Assembly (NCBI GenBank): GCA_964473245.1
Contig: CAYYOL010000005.1
Location: forward strand, 1-64,000
Length of the DNA: 64,000 nt
Source of the DNA: CAYZJV01 sp964473245
GTDB lineage: Bacteria; Spirochaetota; Spirochaetia; Sphaerochaetales; Sphaerochaetaceae
Direction of reading: 5' to 3'
The notes beneath the pieces were generated by a model. That model was not told the origin of the DNA. It did not search any database and saw nothing but the letters and a program-made list of their open reading frames with translations. The position numbers were made by a program, and so were the translations under genes. Shown here in pieces: positions 1 to 8,958 of the stretch (its first letter is position 1; each line of letters begins with the position of its first letter).

Positions 1-1
1 T

Positions 2-307
2 GCAATACTTAGAATAGGGGCCATCTGTTGGATAGAACTAACACATACTCGATCCGTTCTAGCCTATGTCCGATATGGAGAAGTCGGGTTTCGACTGATA
101 CTACTGAATTTTTCGAAGAGGACCGTTGCATGTAGGAGTGCTGACCTGAAAAGGTATGTCCCGAATGGGGAGTTTTCCATTCTGTTCAGCGAACCGAATT
201 ACGAATCAGGCCACCTGGATATGTCCAACAAGACGATACAGCTCAAGCCTTATCAAGCGATTATTGCCTCAGCTGATACGATATTCCATGGGACACCTAG
301 GCAGTGA
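2..307 (+). CDS. GH13 alpha-glucosidase family protein, C-terminal fragment (5' end outside window)
   Basis: An open frame runs from the first bases of the window to a TGA at 305-307, about 101 codons with no internal start needed. The translation has the look of the C-terminal beta-sandwich of glycoside hydrolase family 13 alpha-glucosidases. It contains SVLAYVRYG, then the strand RLILLNFSKRTV, and near the end IQLKPYQAIIA, which corresponds to the usual L-x-P-Y-x-A closing strand of these enzymes. The catalytic barrel lies upstream and is not visible, so substrate and exact subfamily cannot be stated. It converges on the glutamine synthetase gene with 16 bases between stops. Together with malQ and a LacI regulator at the far end of the window, it suggests alpha-glucan use by this organism. 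Identification rests on the pattern of the last domain only. Confidence 0.6.
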   Translation, partial: AILRIGAICWIELTHTRSVLAYVRYGEVGFRLILLNFSKRTVACRSADLKRYVPNGEFSILFSEPNYESGHLDMSNKTIQLKPYQAIIASADTIFHGTPRQ

Positions 308-323
308 GTGTACGCCATTGAAT

Positions 324-2447
324 TTAGAGTCTGAAGAGCAGGTCCTCGTATCCAGGAAATGGCCAAGCCTGTTTGTCTGTGTAGGTTTCCAAGGTATCTG
401 CATGCGCTCTCAACCTCTGCATGCTCTCAAGAACGTCATCGTGATAGAATTCGGCTTGTGCGAGTGTATCATCTGTGATTGCCAGTGCTTGCGCCAAGGC
501 GATATGTAACTGCTCACCTGCCTGTATCGTCTCATTCAGCTCATGTGATAGGAGCCCAGCGATCTTCTCAAGTTCTCGAGTCTCGAGTCCAATGCTCTTC
601 TGACTATTGATGTCATGAACCAATTCGGAGAGATAACGAGTGACTGCGGGAACTATACTTCTTCTCGTCATTTCTACCATTACACCAGCTTCGATATTAA
701 CCTGCTTGCTGTAAATCTCGAGATAGACATCTAATCGAGATTCAAGCTCCTCTTTCGAAAAGACACAGTGTCGCTCAAGCATAGAGACATATTTCGGAAC
801 AGTGAGCTGTTTCAGTGCATCTATCGTGCTTGGTAGGTTCGGAAGGCCTCTCCGTTTTGCTTCATCTATCCATTGCCTAGCATAGCCATTTCCATTGAAA
901 ACTATCCTCTGATGCTCCTTGTAGAACTCCTTGATGATTCCTATGATCTCAGATTTCTTATCCTTCGCTTGTTCGAGTCTGTCTGCTACAAGGGAAAAAA
1001 CATCGGCAACAGCTGCATTGAGCATCGTATTGGGACCGGCTAAAGACTGTGAAGACCCTACCATTCTGAATTCGAACTTGTTTCCGGTGAACGCGAAAGG
1101 CGAAGTTCTATTTCTGTCGGTCATATCCTTGGGAAGACCTGGTAAAGCGTTGACACCTACCTTCAAGATCTCTCCATCTCTGGTCTTATACGGTGTTCCG
1201 GCAATCAGGTGATCCAGAATATCGGTGAGTTGCTCTCCAAGGTACATGCTTATGATTGCCGGAGGAGCCTCATTTTGCCCGAGACGATGCTCATTTCCAG
1301 CAGTAGCTGCACTTGCACGAATGAGAGGAGCATACATGTCCACCGCTTTCATGAGACTGGTAAGTACGAGAAGGAATAACAGATTCTCCTCCGGGCTGTC
1401 TCCTGGTGTGAGCAGATTCTGGCCATCATCGGTCGAAATGGACCAATTATTGTGCTTTCCAGAGCCATTCACTCCTGCAAACGGCTTTTCGTGGAGCAGT
1501 GCCTTCATGCCATGCTTACGCGCAACGGACTTCAGAATTCTCATGAGCAACTGATTTCGATCGGTTGAAAGGTTGGCTGCATCATAGATTGCTGCGACTT
1601 CGAACTGTCCGGGAGCGACCTCCTTATGCTGCGTTTTGGAGGGGATCCCCACGCGCCAGAGTTCGTGATTCAGTTCATTCATGAATACCGTGACGCGGTC
1701 GCTTATCGATCCGAAGTAGTGATCATCCAGTTCCTGACCTTTTGCTGCAAGATTACCAAAGACGGTTCTACCGGTGAGTCGTAGATCGATTCTCTGTTCA
1801 TAGAATTCCCTGTCTACGAGAAAATACTCCTGCTCGAAACCAACACACACCGAGATATGCTTCACGTGGGTACTCCCTAGAGCGTGGAGAACTCTGAGTG
1901 TCTCACGTTCTATTGCATCAACAGAACGGAGTAGGGGAACCTTCTTATCCAGAGCCTGACCATTGTAGGAGAAGAATGCAGTGGGGATATAGAGTGTTTT
2001 AACCCCTTCGGTATCCTTTATGAAGGCAGGAGATGTTGTATCCCATGCAGTATATCCTCGTGCCTCGAATGTAGCGCGAAGCCCTCCATTGGGAAAGGAG
2101 GAGGCATCTGGCTCTCCTTGGAGCAATTCTTTTCCGGAGAACTCCATGAGAACCTTCCCATTTTTGCCGATTGTGAGGAACGAGTCGTGTTTTTCAGCAG
2201 TAGACCCAGTAAGCGGTTGAAACCAATGGGTATAGTGGGTCACCCCCTTTTCAAGCGCCCAAGTCTTCATTGCAGAGGCTACGGCTTCTGCAACATGGGG
2301 GGTCAGATCCTGCTTCCCATGTTGTATTTGTTGCAGTTCTGAGAAGATCTCTTGTGATACATAGTTGCGCATTGCAGCATCGTTGAAACAATTGCTCGCA
2401 AACATCTCCTCGATGGAGAATCTGGCAGAATCATGGGGCGCGGTCAT
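324..2447 (-). CDS. glnN: glutamine synthetase type III
   Basis: This is a glutamine synthetase of the large type III class (ATP + glutamate + ammonia to glutamine), about 707 residues against roughly 450 for type I. The GSIII-type motif NGSGKHNNWS lies at about residues 326-336. It is preceded by the catalytic-domain stretch EVAPGQFEVAAIYDAANLSTD and followed by AGNEHRLGQNEAPPAI. Two adjacent ATG codons (2450 and 2447) follow an AAGGAG ribosome binding site. The second has the better spacing (6 bases), so I use it, and a longer N-terminus would be unsupported. The gene is monocistronic, with its own promoter and a palindrome over the -35 region (2527-2555). It is the only ammonium-assimilation gene in the window. 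Confidence 0.93.
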   Translation of the reverse strand: MTAPHDSARFSIEEMFASNCFNDAAMRNYVSQEIFSELQQIQHGKQDLTPHVAEAVASAMKTWALEKGVTHYTHWFQPLTGSTAEKHDSFLTIGKNGKVLMEFSGKELLQGEPDASSFPNGGLRATFEARGYTAWDTTSPAFIKDTEGVKTLYIPTAFFSYNGQALDKKVPLLRSVDAIERETLRVLHALGSTHVKHISVCVGFEQEYFLVDREFYEQRIDLRLTGRTVFGNLAAKGQELDDHYFGSISDRVTVFMNELNHELWRVGIPSKTQHKEVAPGQFEVAAIYDAANLSTDRNQLLMRILKSVARKHGMKALLHEKPFAGVNGSGKHNNWSISTDDGQNLLTPGDSPEENLLFLLVLTSLMKAVDMYAPLIRASAATAGNEHRLGQNEAPPAIISMYLGEQLTDILDHLIAGTPYKTRDGEILKVGVNALPGLPKDMTDRNRTSPFAFTGNKFEFRMVGSSQSLAGPNTMLNAAVADVFSLVADRLEQAKDKKSEIIGIIKEFYKEHQRIVFNGNGYARQWIDEAKRRGLPNLPSTIDALKQLTVPKYVSMLERHCVFSKEELESRLDVYLEIYSKQVNIEAGVMVEMTRRSIVPAVTRYLSELVHDINSQKSIGLETRELEKIAGLLSHELNETIQAGEQLHIALAQALAITDDTLAQAEFYHDDVLESMQRLRAHADTLETYTDKQAWPFPGYEDLLFRL

Positions 2448-2526
2448 CATGCTCTCCTTGTTGGAGTTAGCCCGAAAGTCACTGTATGATAACACTTAGC
2501 AACAGACGGAACACTCTCTGTTGAAA

Positions 2527-2555
2527 AACATATCCTTATGCACCAATTTGTGCAA
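2527..2555 (-). promoter_or_regulatory. glnN promoter with palindromic operator
   Basis: On the minus strand TTGCAC (2550-2555) and TATGTT (2527-2532) are separated by 17 bases, a plausible sigma-70 promoter for glnN. A 16-base dyad, TGCACCAATTTGTGCA as read on the plus strand (2539-2554), covers the -35 and half the spacer. Its arms are perfect except for one position each side. The position fits a repressor site. The arms TGCAC/GTGCA recall NtrC half-sites, but the spacing differs by one base and no sigma-54 promoter is visible. Confidence 0.5.
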
Positions 2556-2591
2556 TAGGCACGAAGTGCAGGCACTCTCAAAGAGTGAAAC

Positions 2592-4499
2592 TCAACCACC
2601 TTTTGCAGCCAATGTTCTGCGAAGTGCTTCGAATGCGGCAAGAGTCTCCTCTTGGTCCAATTCTCTGTCTTCCTGCTGTTGTTCAAACAGTTGTGGGGAT
2701 ATCTCCTCTATGAAACGTGATGGACTGGAGGTCACTACCTCGCGATTCCGTTTCCGCTGTGAGCAACTCGATATGAATAACAGTCTCCTAGCCCTTGTGA
2801 TTGCGACATAGAAGAGTCTTCGCTCCTCCTCTAGGGCATCGGGATTCTCTTCAAGTGTACGAGCATGGGGAATGATATGATCTTCGATGCCTACGAGAAA
2901 CACGGTATCGAATTCGAGCCCCTTCGAAGCATGCATGGTCATGATGGAGACAGAATCTGTATCCGATCCATCTTCTGCCTGATCTCTGGCATGAAGAGAG
3001 AGCGTATGGAGGTAATCATAGATTGAGCCACCAGAGTTCTCTTCATCCCGTTCCCAGCGTCTGAATAGATGGACGAATGTCTCTACACTCTTGAATCGCC
3101 AGATTGCTGCCTGCTCATTACCGGGATATTCAGATGCGAGGTGAGCCTTGTATCCGATCTCCTCGATCAGTGCATTGAGTACAGAACTCTTTTTTCTTCC
3201 GGCTGTGAACAGGGCAGTTCGATAGGAGTCGATCAAGTCGTAGACCTCTTTCAACGGTTCGACTCTAGGTATATGAATCGATGTCTCTGGACTGATAATC
3301 ATGCCGATGGCAGAGAAGAGTGAACATCGCTGTTCTTCAGCCACAGATCGGATCTTTTGCAAGGATGTTCGACCGATTTTTCTTCTTGGCGTGTTTATAA
3401 TCCGCAGGAGAGCCATATCGTCATCTGGATTGGCCAATACTCGAAGGTATGCGAGGATGTCTTTCACCTCTTTGCGCTCAAAAAAACTTTGCCCACCTGA
3501 GACAGTGATCGGAATCTGTTCTAGCATACATGTTTGCTCTATGGCAGGAATCAGATGATTTGTTCTCACCAATATGCCGAACGAGTTCCAACCTGTGCTC
3601 TCTTCAAAGGAGATTCTTCGCATCTCCGAAACAATTGTTCGTATCTCATCTTCCTCATCTTCAGGATGCAACAGGACAATTCTGCCACCCGACCCACTAT
3701 CGGTCCAAAGTGATTTCTCTTTTCTCTGCTTGTTGTTCACGATCAGCTCATTTGCAGCCTGTAAGATGGTTCCTGTGGAACGGTAGTTTCGCTCTAGGGT
3801 GATCTCTACAAATTCGGGGAAATCGCTCTCGAAAAGCATGATGTTCTGATAGTTCGCTCCTCGCCACGAGTAAATGGATTGATCGTCGTCTCCCACGACG
3901 CAAAGATTTCTGTGTTCACGGGCGAGCATGTGCACCAACTTGTATTGCTCAAGCGATGTATCCTGGAATTCATCGACCATGATGTACTGGAAACGATTCT
4001 GGTATTCCGAAAGAATATGGGGATATCGGTCGAATAGGGTACTGGGGAGCATGAGTAGATCGTCGAAATCGACTGCATTGTAGAGTCTCATATGGTCATG
4101 ATACGCATCGTACAGCGCCTTGGTCAGGCGAGTGGAACTTTCAGGCCAGGTCCCTCTCCCTGTTTTCACTTCGCTGAAAAGCTGGAGCATTGCATCGATA
4201 TCCATCGCATGGGGATCCAGGTTCTCCTCTATGAGCACCTCACGAAGAAGCGATAATCTATCCGCGCTATCATAGATGGTGAAATTGTGTTTGTAGCCAA
4301 GCATATGACCGTACTCTTTCAACACTCGCAGACCAAAAGCGTGAAATGTTGAAGTGAGCAGGCTGGGAAGCGGATTATCTGTCAGCTCGCGTACCCGCAC
4401 GGCCATCTCACGAGCAGCTTTGTTCGTGAATGTGAGAGCAAGAATGTTCGATTGATCTATTCCCTGTTCCAGCATATGGGCGATTCGATAGCAGATCAT
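2592..4499 (-). CDS. uvrD: UvrD/PcrA-type superfamily 1 DNA helicase, N-terminus lost in gap
   Basis: An SF1A 3'-5' DNA helicase acting in repair and replication restart. The visible 636 codons carry, in order, motif Ia TFTNKAA, motif II DEFQDT, motif III VVGDDDQSIYSWRGA, motif IV ERNYRST, motif V TMHASKGLEFDTVF and motif VI RRLFYVAITRAR. The Walker A (GxGxGKT) and roughly 35 N-terminal residues are missing because the coding strand enters the run of N at 4500. UvrD, PcrA and Rep cannot be separated safely. The C-terminal tail after motif VI is only about 60 residues. The reading frame passes through the N run into the DUF362 gene, but that apparent fusion is an artefact of the placeholder. 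Both genes read in the same direction, so they may be in one operon. Confidence 0.9.
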   Translation of the reverse strand: MICYRIAHMLEQGIDQSNILALTFTNKAAREMAVRVRELTDNPLPSLLTSTFHAFGLRVLKEYGHMLGYKHNFTIYDSADRLSLLREVLIEENLDPHAMDIDAMLQLFSEVKTGRGTWPESSTRLTKALYDAYHDHMRLYNAVDFDDLLMLPSTLFDRYPHILSEYQNRFQYIMVDEFQDTSLEQYKLVHMLAREHRNLCVVGDDDQSIYSWRGANYQNIMLFESDFPEFVEITLERNYRSTGTILQAANELIVNNKQRKEKSLWTDSGSGGRIVLLHPEDEEDEIRTIVSEMRRISFEESTGWNSFGILVRTNHLIPAIEQTCMLEQIPITVSGGQSFFERKEVKDILAYLRVLANPDDDMALLRIINTPRRKIGRTSLQKIRSVAEEQRCSLFSAIGMIISPETSIHIPRVEPLKEVYDLIDSYRTALFTAGRKKSSVLNALIEEIGYKAHLASEYPGNEQAAIWRFKSVETFVHLFRRWERDEENSGGSIYDYLHTLSLHARDQAEDGSDTDSVSIMTMHASKGLEFDTVFLVGIEDHIIPHARTLEENPDALEEERRLFYVAITRARRLLFISSCSQRKRNREVVTSSPSRFIEEISPQLFEQQQEDRELDQEETLAAFEALRRTLAAKGG

Positions 4500-4599
4500 N
4501 NNNNNNNNNNNNNNNNNNNNNNNNNNNNNNNNNNNNNNNNNNNNNNNNNNNNNNNNNNNNNNNNNNNNNNNNNNNNNNNNNNNNNNNNNNNNNNNNNNN
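4500..4599. other. assembly gap of 100 N
   Basis: Exactly 100 undetermined bases. The 5' end of the uvrD gene and the 3' end of the DUF362-ferredoxin gene both fall inside it. The helicase lacks about 35 residues including Walker A, and the ferredoxin domain stops in the middle of its second cysteine cluster, so the real distance is probably over 150 bases. Confidence 0.97.
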
Positions 4600-5693
4600 T
4601 CATGGCAGCAATAGCAGCGGATGCATGCGCTATAGTCGGCCACGATATGTCGCTCCTTGTCAAGTGAGAGCGCTTTTGCAGGACAGATCTTGACGCAGCG
4701 ACCACAACCGATGCATAGATCATTGTCAAATAGAGGCTTCGGCTCATGACGCCTGTGATGAAGTTTGATGCGTCGAGTGAATAACGGACTGAGCAGGGAC
4801 CCGAAAAGTCGCGTTCGCTTCTCCTGTTTGATTCGCTTGTAGTCGTGGAATACTAGATCCGATGCGTGCAACAGGGGATATTCGATATCATCGATGTGAA
4901 TCCAACTGGTAAGGTTCCTGTTCTTCAGTTCTCGAGTCAGAGGAATGGTGAGTGGATCGTATCCCATGATTATGGACTGAGAAACATCGAGTGCCGTTGG
5001 ATCGGGGGAGGCGAGGATCAGGCCAGTGTGCCTGGGCATGCCACCTGCCGGACCTGGTCCCTCCATAGAGACTATGGCATCCATCACTGAGAATTGTGGA
5101 GCTATCACACTGTATAGTCCAGCTAGCATTCGAGCGAAGGACTCTCGTGTAGGGTAACGCATATGGCAGGAACTTTTATATAGTCCTGGAACCATGCCGA
5201 ATAGATTCTTCACGCTCCCTGTTGTGTACATCAACTGATGCGTCTTCATTTTTGCGACCGAAATCACCATATCCACCTCATTGAGTATATGAGGAAGAGG
5301 TAGTTTCAGACCAAGCGCCCCAGGGATCCGGTGCATGACAGGATTTTTAGCGAAATCACACCAAAGCGCCCCCTCTTCACCACAGACACGCGCTATGCCA
5401 GAAATCTTCGGTGAAAATCCAGGGCCGTGTATTCCCGGTGAATCGCCAACAAGTACTTGAGAAGCGCCACGAGCTTTGAGCATGCGTATCAGCGATGCTA
5501 TGAGTTCAGGTCGTGTAGTTACCGCTCGTTCAGGAGGGGCATCGCTGAGGATGTTCGGCTTCAAAAGAATCCGTTTCCCTCGTATGTCGGGAAGGAGGGC
5601 CAGGTCGCATACGAGTGAAACAACGGTATCCAATTCCGTCGATGAATAGGTCTCACACCGTTCAATGGCAACTACCGGTGATGCATGTTTCAT
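4600..5693 (-). CDS. DUF362 domain protein with 2[4Fe-4S] ferredoxin module, C-terminus lost in gap
   Basis: An iron-sulfur protein of the DUF362 family, function unknown. The N-terminal part (about residues 1-290) is the DUF362 domain, with KRILLKPNILSD, the stretch TTRPELIASLIRMLKARGA, VLVGDSPG and KMKTHQLMYTTGSVKNLFGMVPG. It is followed by a bacterial ferredoxin module with the cluster CIGCGRCVKICP and the beginning of a second cluster, CIRCYCC, where the sequence runs into N. Its start codon overlaps the stop of the upstream RNA methyltransferase by four bases, so translation is probably coupled. Members of this family are often annotated as electron-transfer or metal-related proteins without direct proof. 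An electron-transfer role is inferred from the clusters only. Confidence 0.85.
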
Positions 5694-6472
5694 GAAACTC
5701 TCCTGATGAGACAGAAATAGAGCGGTCCTCTCCCTTCGGCTGTATCGGGAAGAATGATCGATCCATAGCGACGATTCTCCGCAAAAGCAACAGAGAGTGG
5801 GATCTCTTCGTATCGACCGGAACGTTTTTTATCGAGTCTCCCGATCACCTCTTCGTTTTCCAAAGGTGAAATGCTGCAGGTGCTGTAGAGAATGTGTCCA
5901 CCGATTTTCACCACCTCTAACGCTGAGGCGAGCATGGCGAACTGTTGGACTGCTAGGTGCTTGGTACGCGCTGGACTCCATTGTGCTAATGCCGATTGAT
6001 CATGCAGAACGTGCCTTTCAGAGGAACACGGAGCATCGAGTAGAATAGCATCGTAACGGTTTTGCTCGTATAGGCCCCAACGAGTTGCATCATGTCCGGT
6101 TACGAGCACTCGACCGAGTCTCTCCTTCGAAAGATGATGTGTGAGCACTTTGTGCAGTCTCTGCCTACGAACACGAGAGCGGTCATTGCAGACGAGCACT
6201 CCACTGTTGACCAGCTTCGAGGCGAGGATGAGACTTTTTCCCCCGGGTGCGGAACACATGTCGAGTACTGTATCCCCATCTGAGATTGGAAGTTGTTGTG
6301 CTGCAATCACAGAACCTTCATCGAGAAAATAGGGAGTGAGCAATGCATCAGCGAATGCTACAGGCACAGCAGGTTGAAGTAGAGCCTCCTTGAGGAGATC
6401 CCAACGATCTTGATAGAGTGATCGATAATACTGCTCAAAATCGAGAGTCCTCTTTTTCTTTTTTGATCCCAT
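5690..6472 (-). CDS. RsmB/NOP2-family RNA (cytosine-5) methyltransferase
   Basis: A SAM-dependent RNA m5C methyltransferase of 260 residues. The SAM site is DMCSAPGGKS (71-80). The two catalytic cysteines are both present, Cys149 in DAPCS and Cys199 in STCS. It lacks the N-terminal RNA-binding domain of RsmB and the C-terminal PUA-like part of RsmF, and instead begins with a short lysine-rich stretch (KKKKR). It therefore resembles short NSUN4-like enzymes, and which RNA it modifies cannot be told. It overlaps the downstream DUF362 gene by four bases. There is no strong ribosome binding site. A TATAGA box lies 8 bases before the ATG, with a TTTACA only 15 bases further up, so a very short leader is possible. 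Confidence 0.85.
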   Translation of the reverse strand: MGSKKKKRTLDFEQYYRSLYQDRWDLLKEALLQPAVPVAFADALLTPYFLDEGSVIAAQQLPISDGDTVLDMCSAPGGKSLILASKLVNSGVLVCNDRSRVRRQRLHKVLTHHLSKERLGRVLVTGHDATRWGLYEQNRYDAILLDAPCSSERHVLHDQSALAQWSPARTKHLAVQQFAMLASALEVVKIGGHILYSTCSISPLENEEVIGRLDKKRSGRYEEIPLSVAFAENRRYGSIILPDTAEGRGPLYFCLIRRVS

Positions 6473-6513
6473 AAAATCACTCTATAGGGCTGGGCTCTCT
6501 CTGTAAAGCGGTA

Positions 6514-7185
6514 TCAGTGGGTGAAATGGAGTAAAAACCCTATACAGAACAGGGCACTGGCAAGCACACAGAACAGGTGCCAGATCATATGGTTGTGGGG
6601 AATGCGTCTGGCGGCGTAGAAAACAACTCCTACGGTATATGTGATACCTGCTGCGAGGATCCAGGTGAGTAGACCGGGAGGGATGTAGGGGATGATATCG
6701 CTCCAGAACAGTACGATCAACCAACCCATGCCGAGATAGAACAGAATGTGAAGCACCTTGAGTTTTCCCCAGAAGAGCAGGGTGAAAGCTATTCCGATCA
6801 AAGCAATCGACCAGACGATCGCGGCAATCTGCATCGCCACTGGGGAACCAATGAACAGCATGATGGGTGTATACGTACCTGCGATAAGAAAGTAGATGTT
6901 TGTGTGATCGAGTACACGGAACAGTCGTTTTACATCGCTCGTCTCTGTGTAATGGTACAAGGAGGACGATGTATACAGGAGAATAAGAGTGATACCGTAG
7001 ATGATGATCCCGATCCAAGTGGAGGTACCGATAAAACGATCACGCCCGATCAATACGACCACTAAAAATAGGATCGATGCAATGGCTCCGATAAGATGCG
7101 ATATGAAGTTCTCTTTTTCATCTTGTGCACTTGCATGGTTGTGTAGGGTGATATGCCGAGAGAGCCACGATTCTGTCTGTTTCAT
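6514..7185 (-). CDS. hemolysin III family membrane protein (YqfA/PAQR-like)
   Basis: A seven-helix integral membrane protein of about 223 residues in the hemolysin III / progestin-adipoQ receptor family. Visible family marks are HLIGAIASI after a charged N-terminus, SSLYHY after the third helix, RVLDHTNIYFLIAGTYTP and the C-terminal PHNHMIWHLFCV. The conserved Ser, His, Asp and the two late His residues are the zinc-site residues known from the superfamily. The first ATG at 7185 is used. An upstream TTG at 7221 is in frame but has no ribosome binding site. Cell-lysing activity has been claimed for some members, but the physiological role in bacteria is unsettled. Confidence 0.88.
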   Translation of the reverse strand: MKQTESWLSRHITLHNHASAQDEKENFISHLIGAIASILFLVVVLIGRDRFIGTSTWIGIIIYGITLILLYTSSSLYHYTETSDVKRLFRVLDHTNIYFLIAGTYTPIMLFIGSPVAMQIAAIVWSIALIGIAFTLLFWGKLKVLHILFYLGMGWLIVLFWSDIIPYIPPGLLTWILAAGITYTVGVVFYAARRIPHNHMIWHLFCVLASALFCIGFLLHFTH

Positions 7186-7290
7186 GGCTCTCAAGGTATC
7201 ACGGTCATCCGATAGACTCAATGATGAGAATCTACCATTTTACCACATTCAACTGCTGTAGAGGTTATAGTTACTCTATACTAGAGTGAT

Positions 7291-8031
7291 CTACAGGATA
7301 TGATTGAGGAATTTCTTGGTTCTCTCGGACTTAGGTTTACTGAATAGATTCTTTGGAGTATCTATTTCGATGATCTCACCCTCATCCATGAACACGACTC
7401 TATCGGCAGCGGCAGATGCAAAGCCCATCTCGTGACTCACGATGAGCATGGTCATACCAGATTTGGCAAGGTACAACATGACATCCAACACCTCTTTGAT
7501 CATCTCAGGATCAAGGGCGCTTGTCGGTTCATCGAAAAGCATCACCTTTGGATTCATGGCAAGGGCTCGAGCAATCGCGACGCGTTGTTGTTGGCCTCCT
7601 GACAATTGACTAGGGTAGCTATCCTCTTTTTCAGCCAATCCGACCTTCACCAACAGTTCCCTTCCAGCTTCAACTGCATCCTTTTTACTCATGCCCTTGA
7701 CTCTGGTTGGAGCGAGGATGATGTTCTCGATGACCGAAAGATGGGGAAAGAGATTGAAATTCTGAAACACCATGCCGACTTCTTCTCTGATCTTTCGGAT
7801 ATCGGCATTTCCGGTGACTTCATCATCATCGATAAAGATTTTTCCGGAAGTGGGAATCTCCAATCTATTTACCGTTCTGAGAAGGGTGCTTTTCCCGCTA
7901 CCACTTGGACCAATAATGAGGACGACCTCTCCTTTATTCACAGAGAGCGACGCATTCTTCACTGCATGAAGCACATCTTTCCTTGGAGTCAAGAAGTCCT
8001 TGCACAGGTTCTCTATTCTTATTCTAACCAT
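7291..8031 (-). CDS. polar amino-acid ABC transporter, ATP-binding protein
   Basis: The ATPase of a polar amino-acid uptake system (GlnQ/ArtP/HisP type), 246 residues. Walker A GPSGSGKST is at 41-49, the Q-loop VFQNFNLFPH at about 88-97, the signature LSGGQ at 143-147 and Walker B VMLFDEP at 163-169, with the switch histidine in SHEMG. Its ATG lies inside the last codons of the permease gene (8-base overlap), so the two are translated together. It is the third gene of the operon binding protein - permease - ATPase. Palindromes at the operon promoter resemble arginine boxes and point to arginine or ornithine as substrate (inference). Confidence 0.94.
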   Translation of the reverse strand: MVRIRIENLCKDFLTPRKDVLHAVKNASLSVNKGEVVLIIGPSGSGKSTLLRTVNRLEIPTSGKIFIDDDEVTGNADIRKIREEVGMVFQNFNLFPHLSVIENIILAPTRVKGMSKKDAVEAGRELLVKVGLAEKEDSYPSQLSGGQQQRVAIARALAMNPKVMLFDEPTSALDPEMIKEVLDVMLYLAKSGMTMLIVSHEMGFASAAADRVVFMDEGEIIEIDTPKNLFSKPKSERTKKFLNHIL

Positions 8032-8890
8032 TTCTATGCAACCTTTCTTCGAGTATTCCCACAAGACGACTGAGTATCAAAGTGATCACGAGATACACTA
8101 GGGCAACTATCAACATGGTCTCGAGTGAGAGGAATGTTCGTGAAATATACTCTCTTCCTTTTCGCAGAATATCGCTCAAAGCGATAGCTGAAACGAGAGA
8201 AGAGTCCTTCAGCATGGAGATGAACTCATTTCCAATGGCGGGAAGCACTACTTTCACGGTCTGTGGAAGAATAACATACCTGAATGCCTGTCCACGCGAC
8301 AATCCAAGTGCAATGGCAGCTTCCATCTGACCCTTGGGAACAGCCTGGATACCAGCCCGTATGATCTCTCCCATATACGCTCCAAAACAGATTGAGAGCG
8401 CTATCACTGCGGCAATGAGACCTTCAATACGGAATAATCGTCCCATGGCATAATAGATGAAAATGAGCTGGACGAGCAGCGGTATTCCCCGGATGAACTC
8501 GACATACACACCACTGATCATGTTCACCACACGATTTTTCGATACGGCACCGAGTCCGGTGAACAGTCCAATGAATATTGCACCGATGATTGCCATTATC
8601 GTGACTTGGAACGTGGTGGGAGCCCCTTTTATGATGAACAAGAATATGAGCCTATAGGGGTCAGGCTTGAAGATAATCAAAGAAGAGAGGATCACCAGTG
8701 CAAGCCAGAAGGTGATACGCCATGAGTTGAATACATGGTTGTTACTCTTGTTAGGAATGAGTACACCATCGGTCATCTGAATGGCTAGAGTATGTTTCTT
8801 TGATGAGTCATCCAAAGGTTTGGAGACCACTTTAGATTTAAGTGATGTCCTGATCGAATACTCAGTAGTAGATTGATGTTTCTGTTCCAT
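8024..8890 (-). CDS. polar amino-acid ABC transporter, permease
   Basis: The inner-membrane permease of the same transporter, 288 residues, HisM/GlnP family. The EAA loop that contacts the ATPase is seen at about 190-210 (EAAIALGLSRGQAFRYVILP). Several membrane spans lie between residues 60 and 285. The first 50 or so residues are hydrophilic and longer than usual for this family. The ATG at 8890 follows GAGG at a 4-base distance, so this start is supported. Only one permease is present, so a homodimeric channel is expected, as in GlnPQ-type systems. Confidence 0.93.
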   Translation of the reverse strand: MEQKHQSTTEYSIRTSLKSKVVSKPLDDSSKKHTLAIQMTDGVLIPNKSNNHVFNSWRITFWLALVILSSLIIFKPDPYRLIFLFIIKGAPTTFQVTIMAIIGAIFIGLFTGLGAVSKNRVVNMISGVYVEFIRGIPLLVQLIFIYYAMGRLFRIEGLIAAVIALSICFGAYMGEIIRAGIQAVPKGQMEAAIALGLSRGQAFRYVILPQTVKVVLPAIGNEFISMLKDSSLVSAIALSDILRKGREYISRTFLSLETMLIVALVYLVITLILSRLVGILEERLHRNG

Positions 8891-8958
8891 GAGACCTCAT
8901 ATGGTCATGAATTGAAAACCGGTCAGGCCGGTCTTCGATTCATTGTTGTGTGTTATTA

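Noticed and set aside
156..509. A plus-strand 117-residue protein over the glnN 3' end
   Set aside because: It overlaps both the GH13 fragment in another frame and the end of glnN, has no ribosome binding site and no recognisable pattern.
2539..2554. NtrC binding site upstream of glnN
   Set aside because: Arm spacing is one base short and there is no sigma-54 promoter; kept as an unassigned palindrome.
2592..5693. A single 1033-codon reading frame joining a DUF362-ferredoxin protein to a UvrD helicase
   Set aside because: The frame passes through 100 N that happen to keep phase. The helicase lacks its Walker A and the ferredoxin stops inside a cysteine cluster, so these are two truncated genes.
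7186..7221. Longer hemolysin III protein from a TTG at 7221
   Set aside because: No ribosome binding site and no family similarity in the extra 12 residues.
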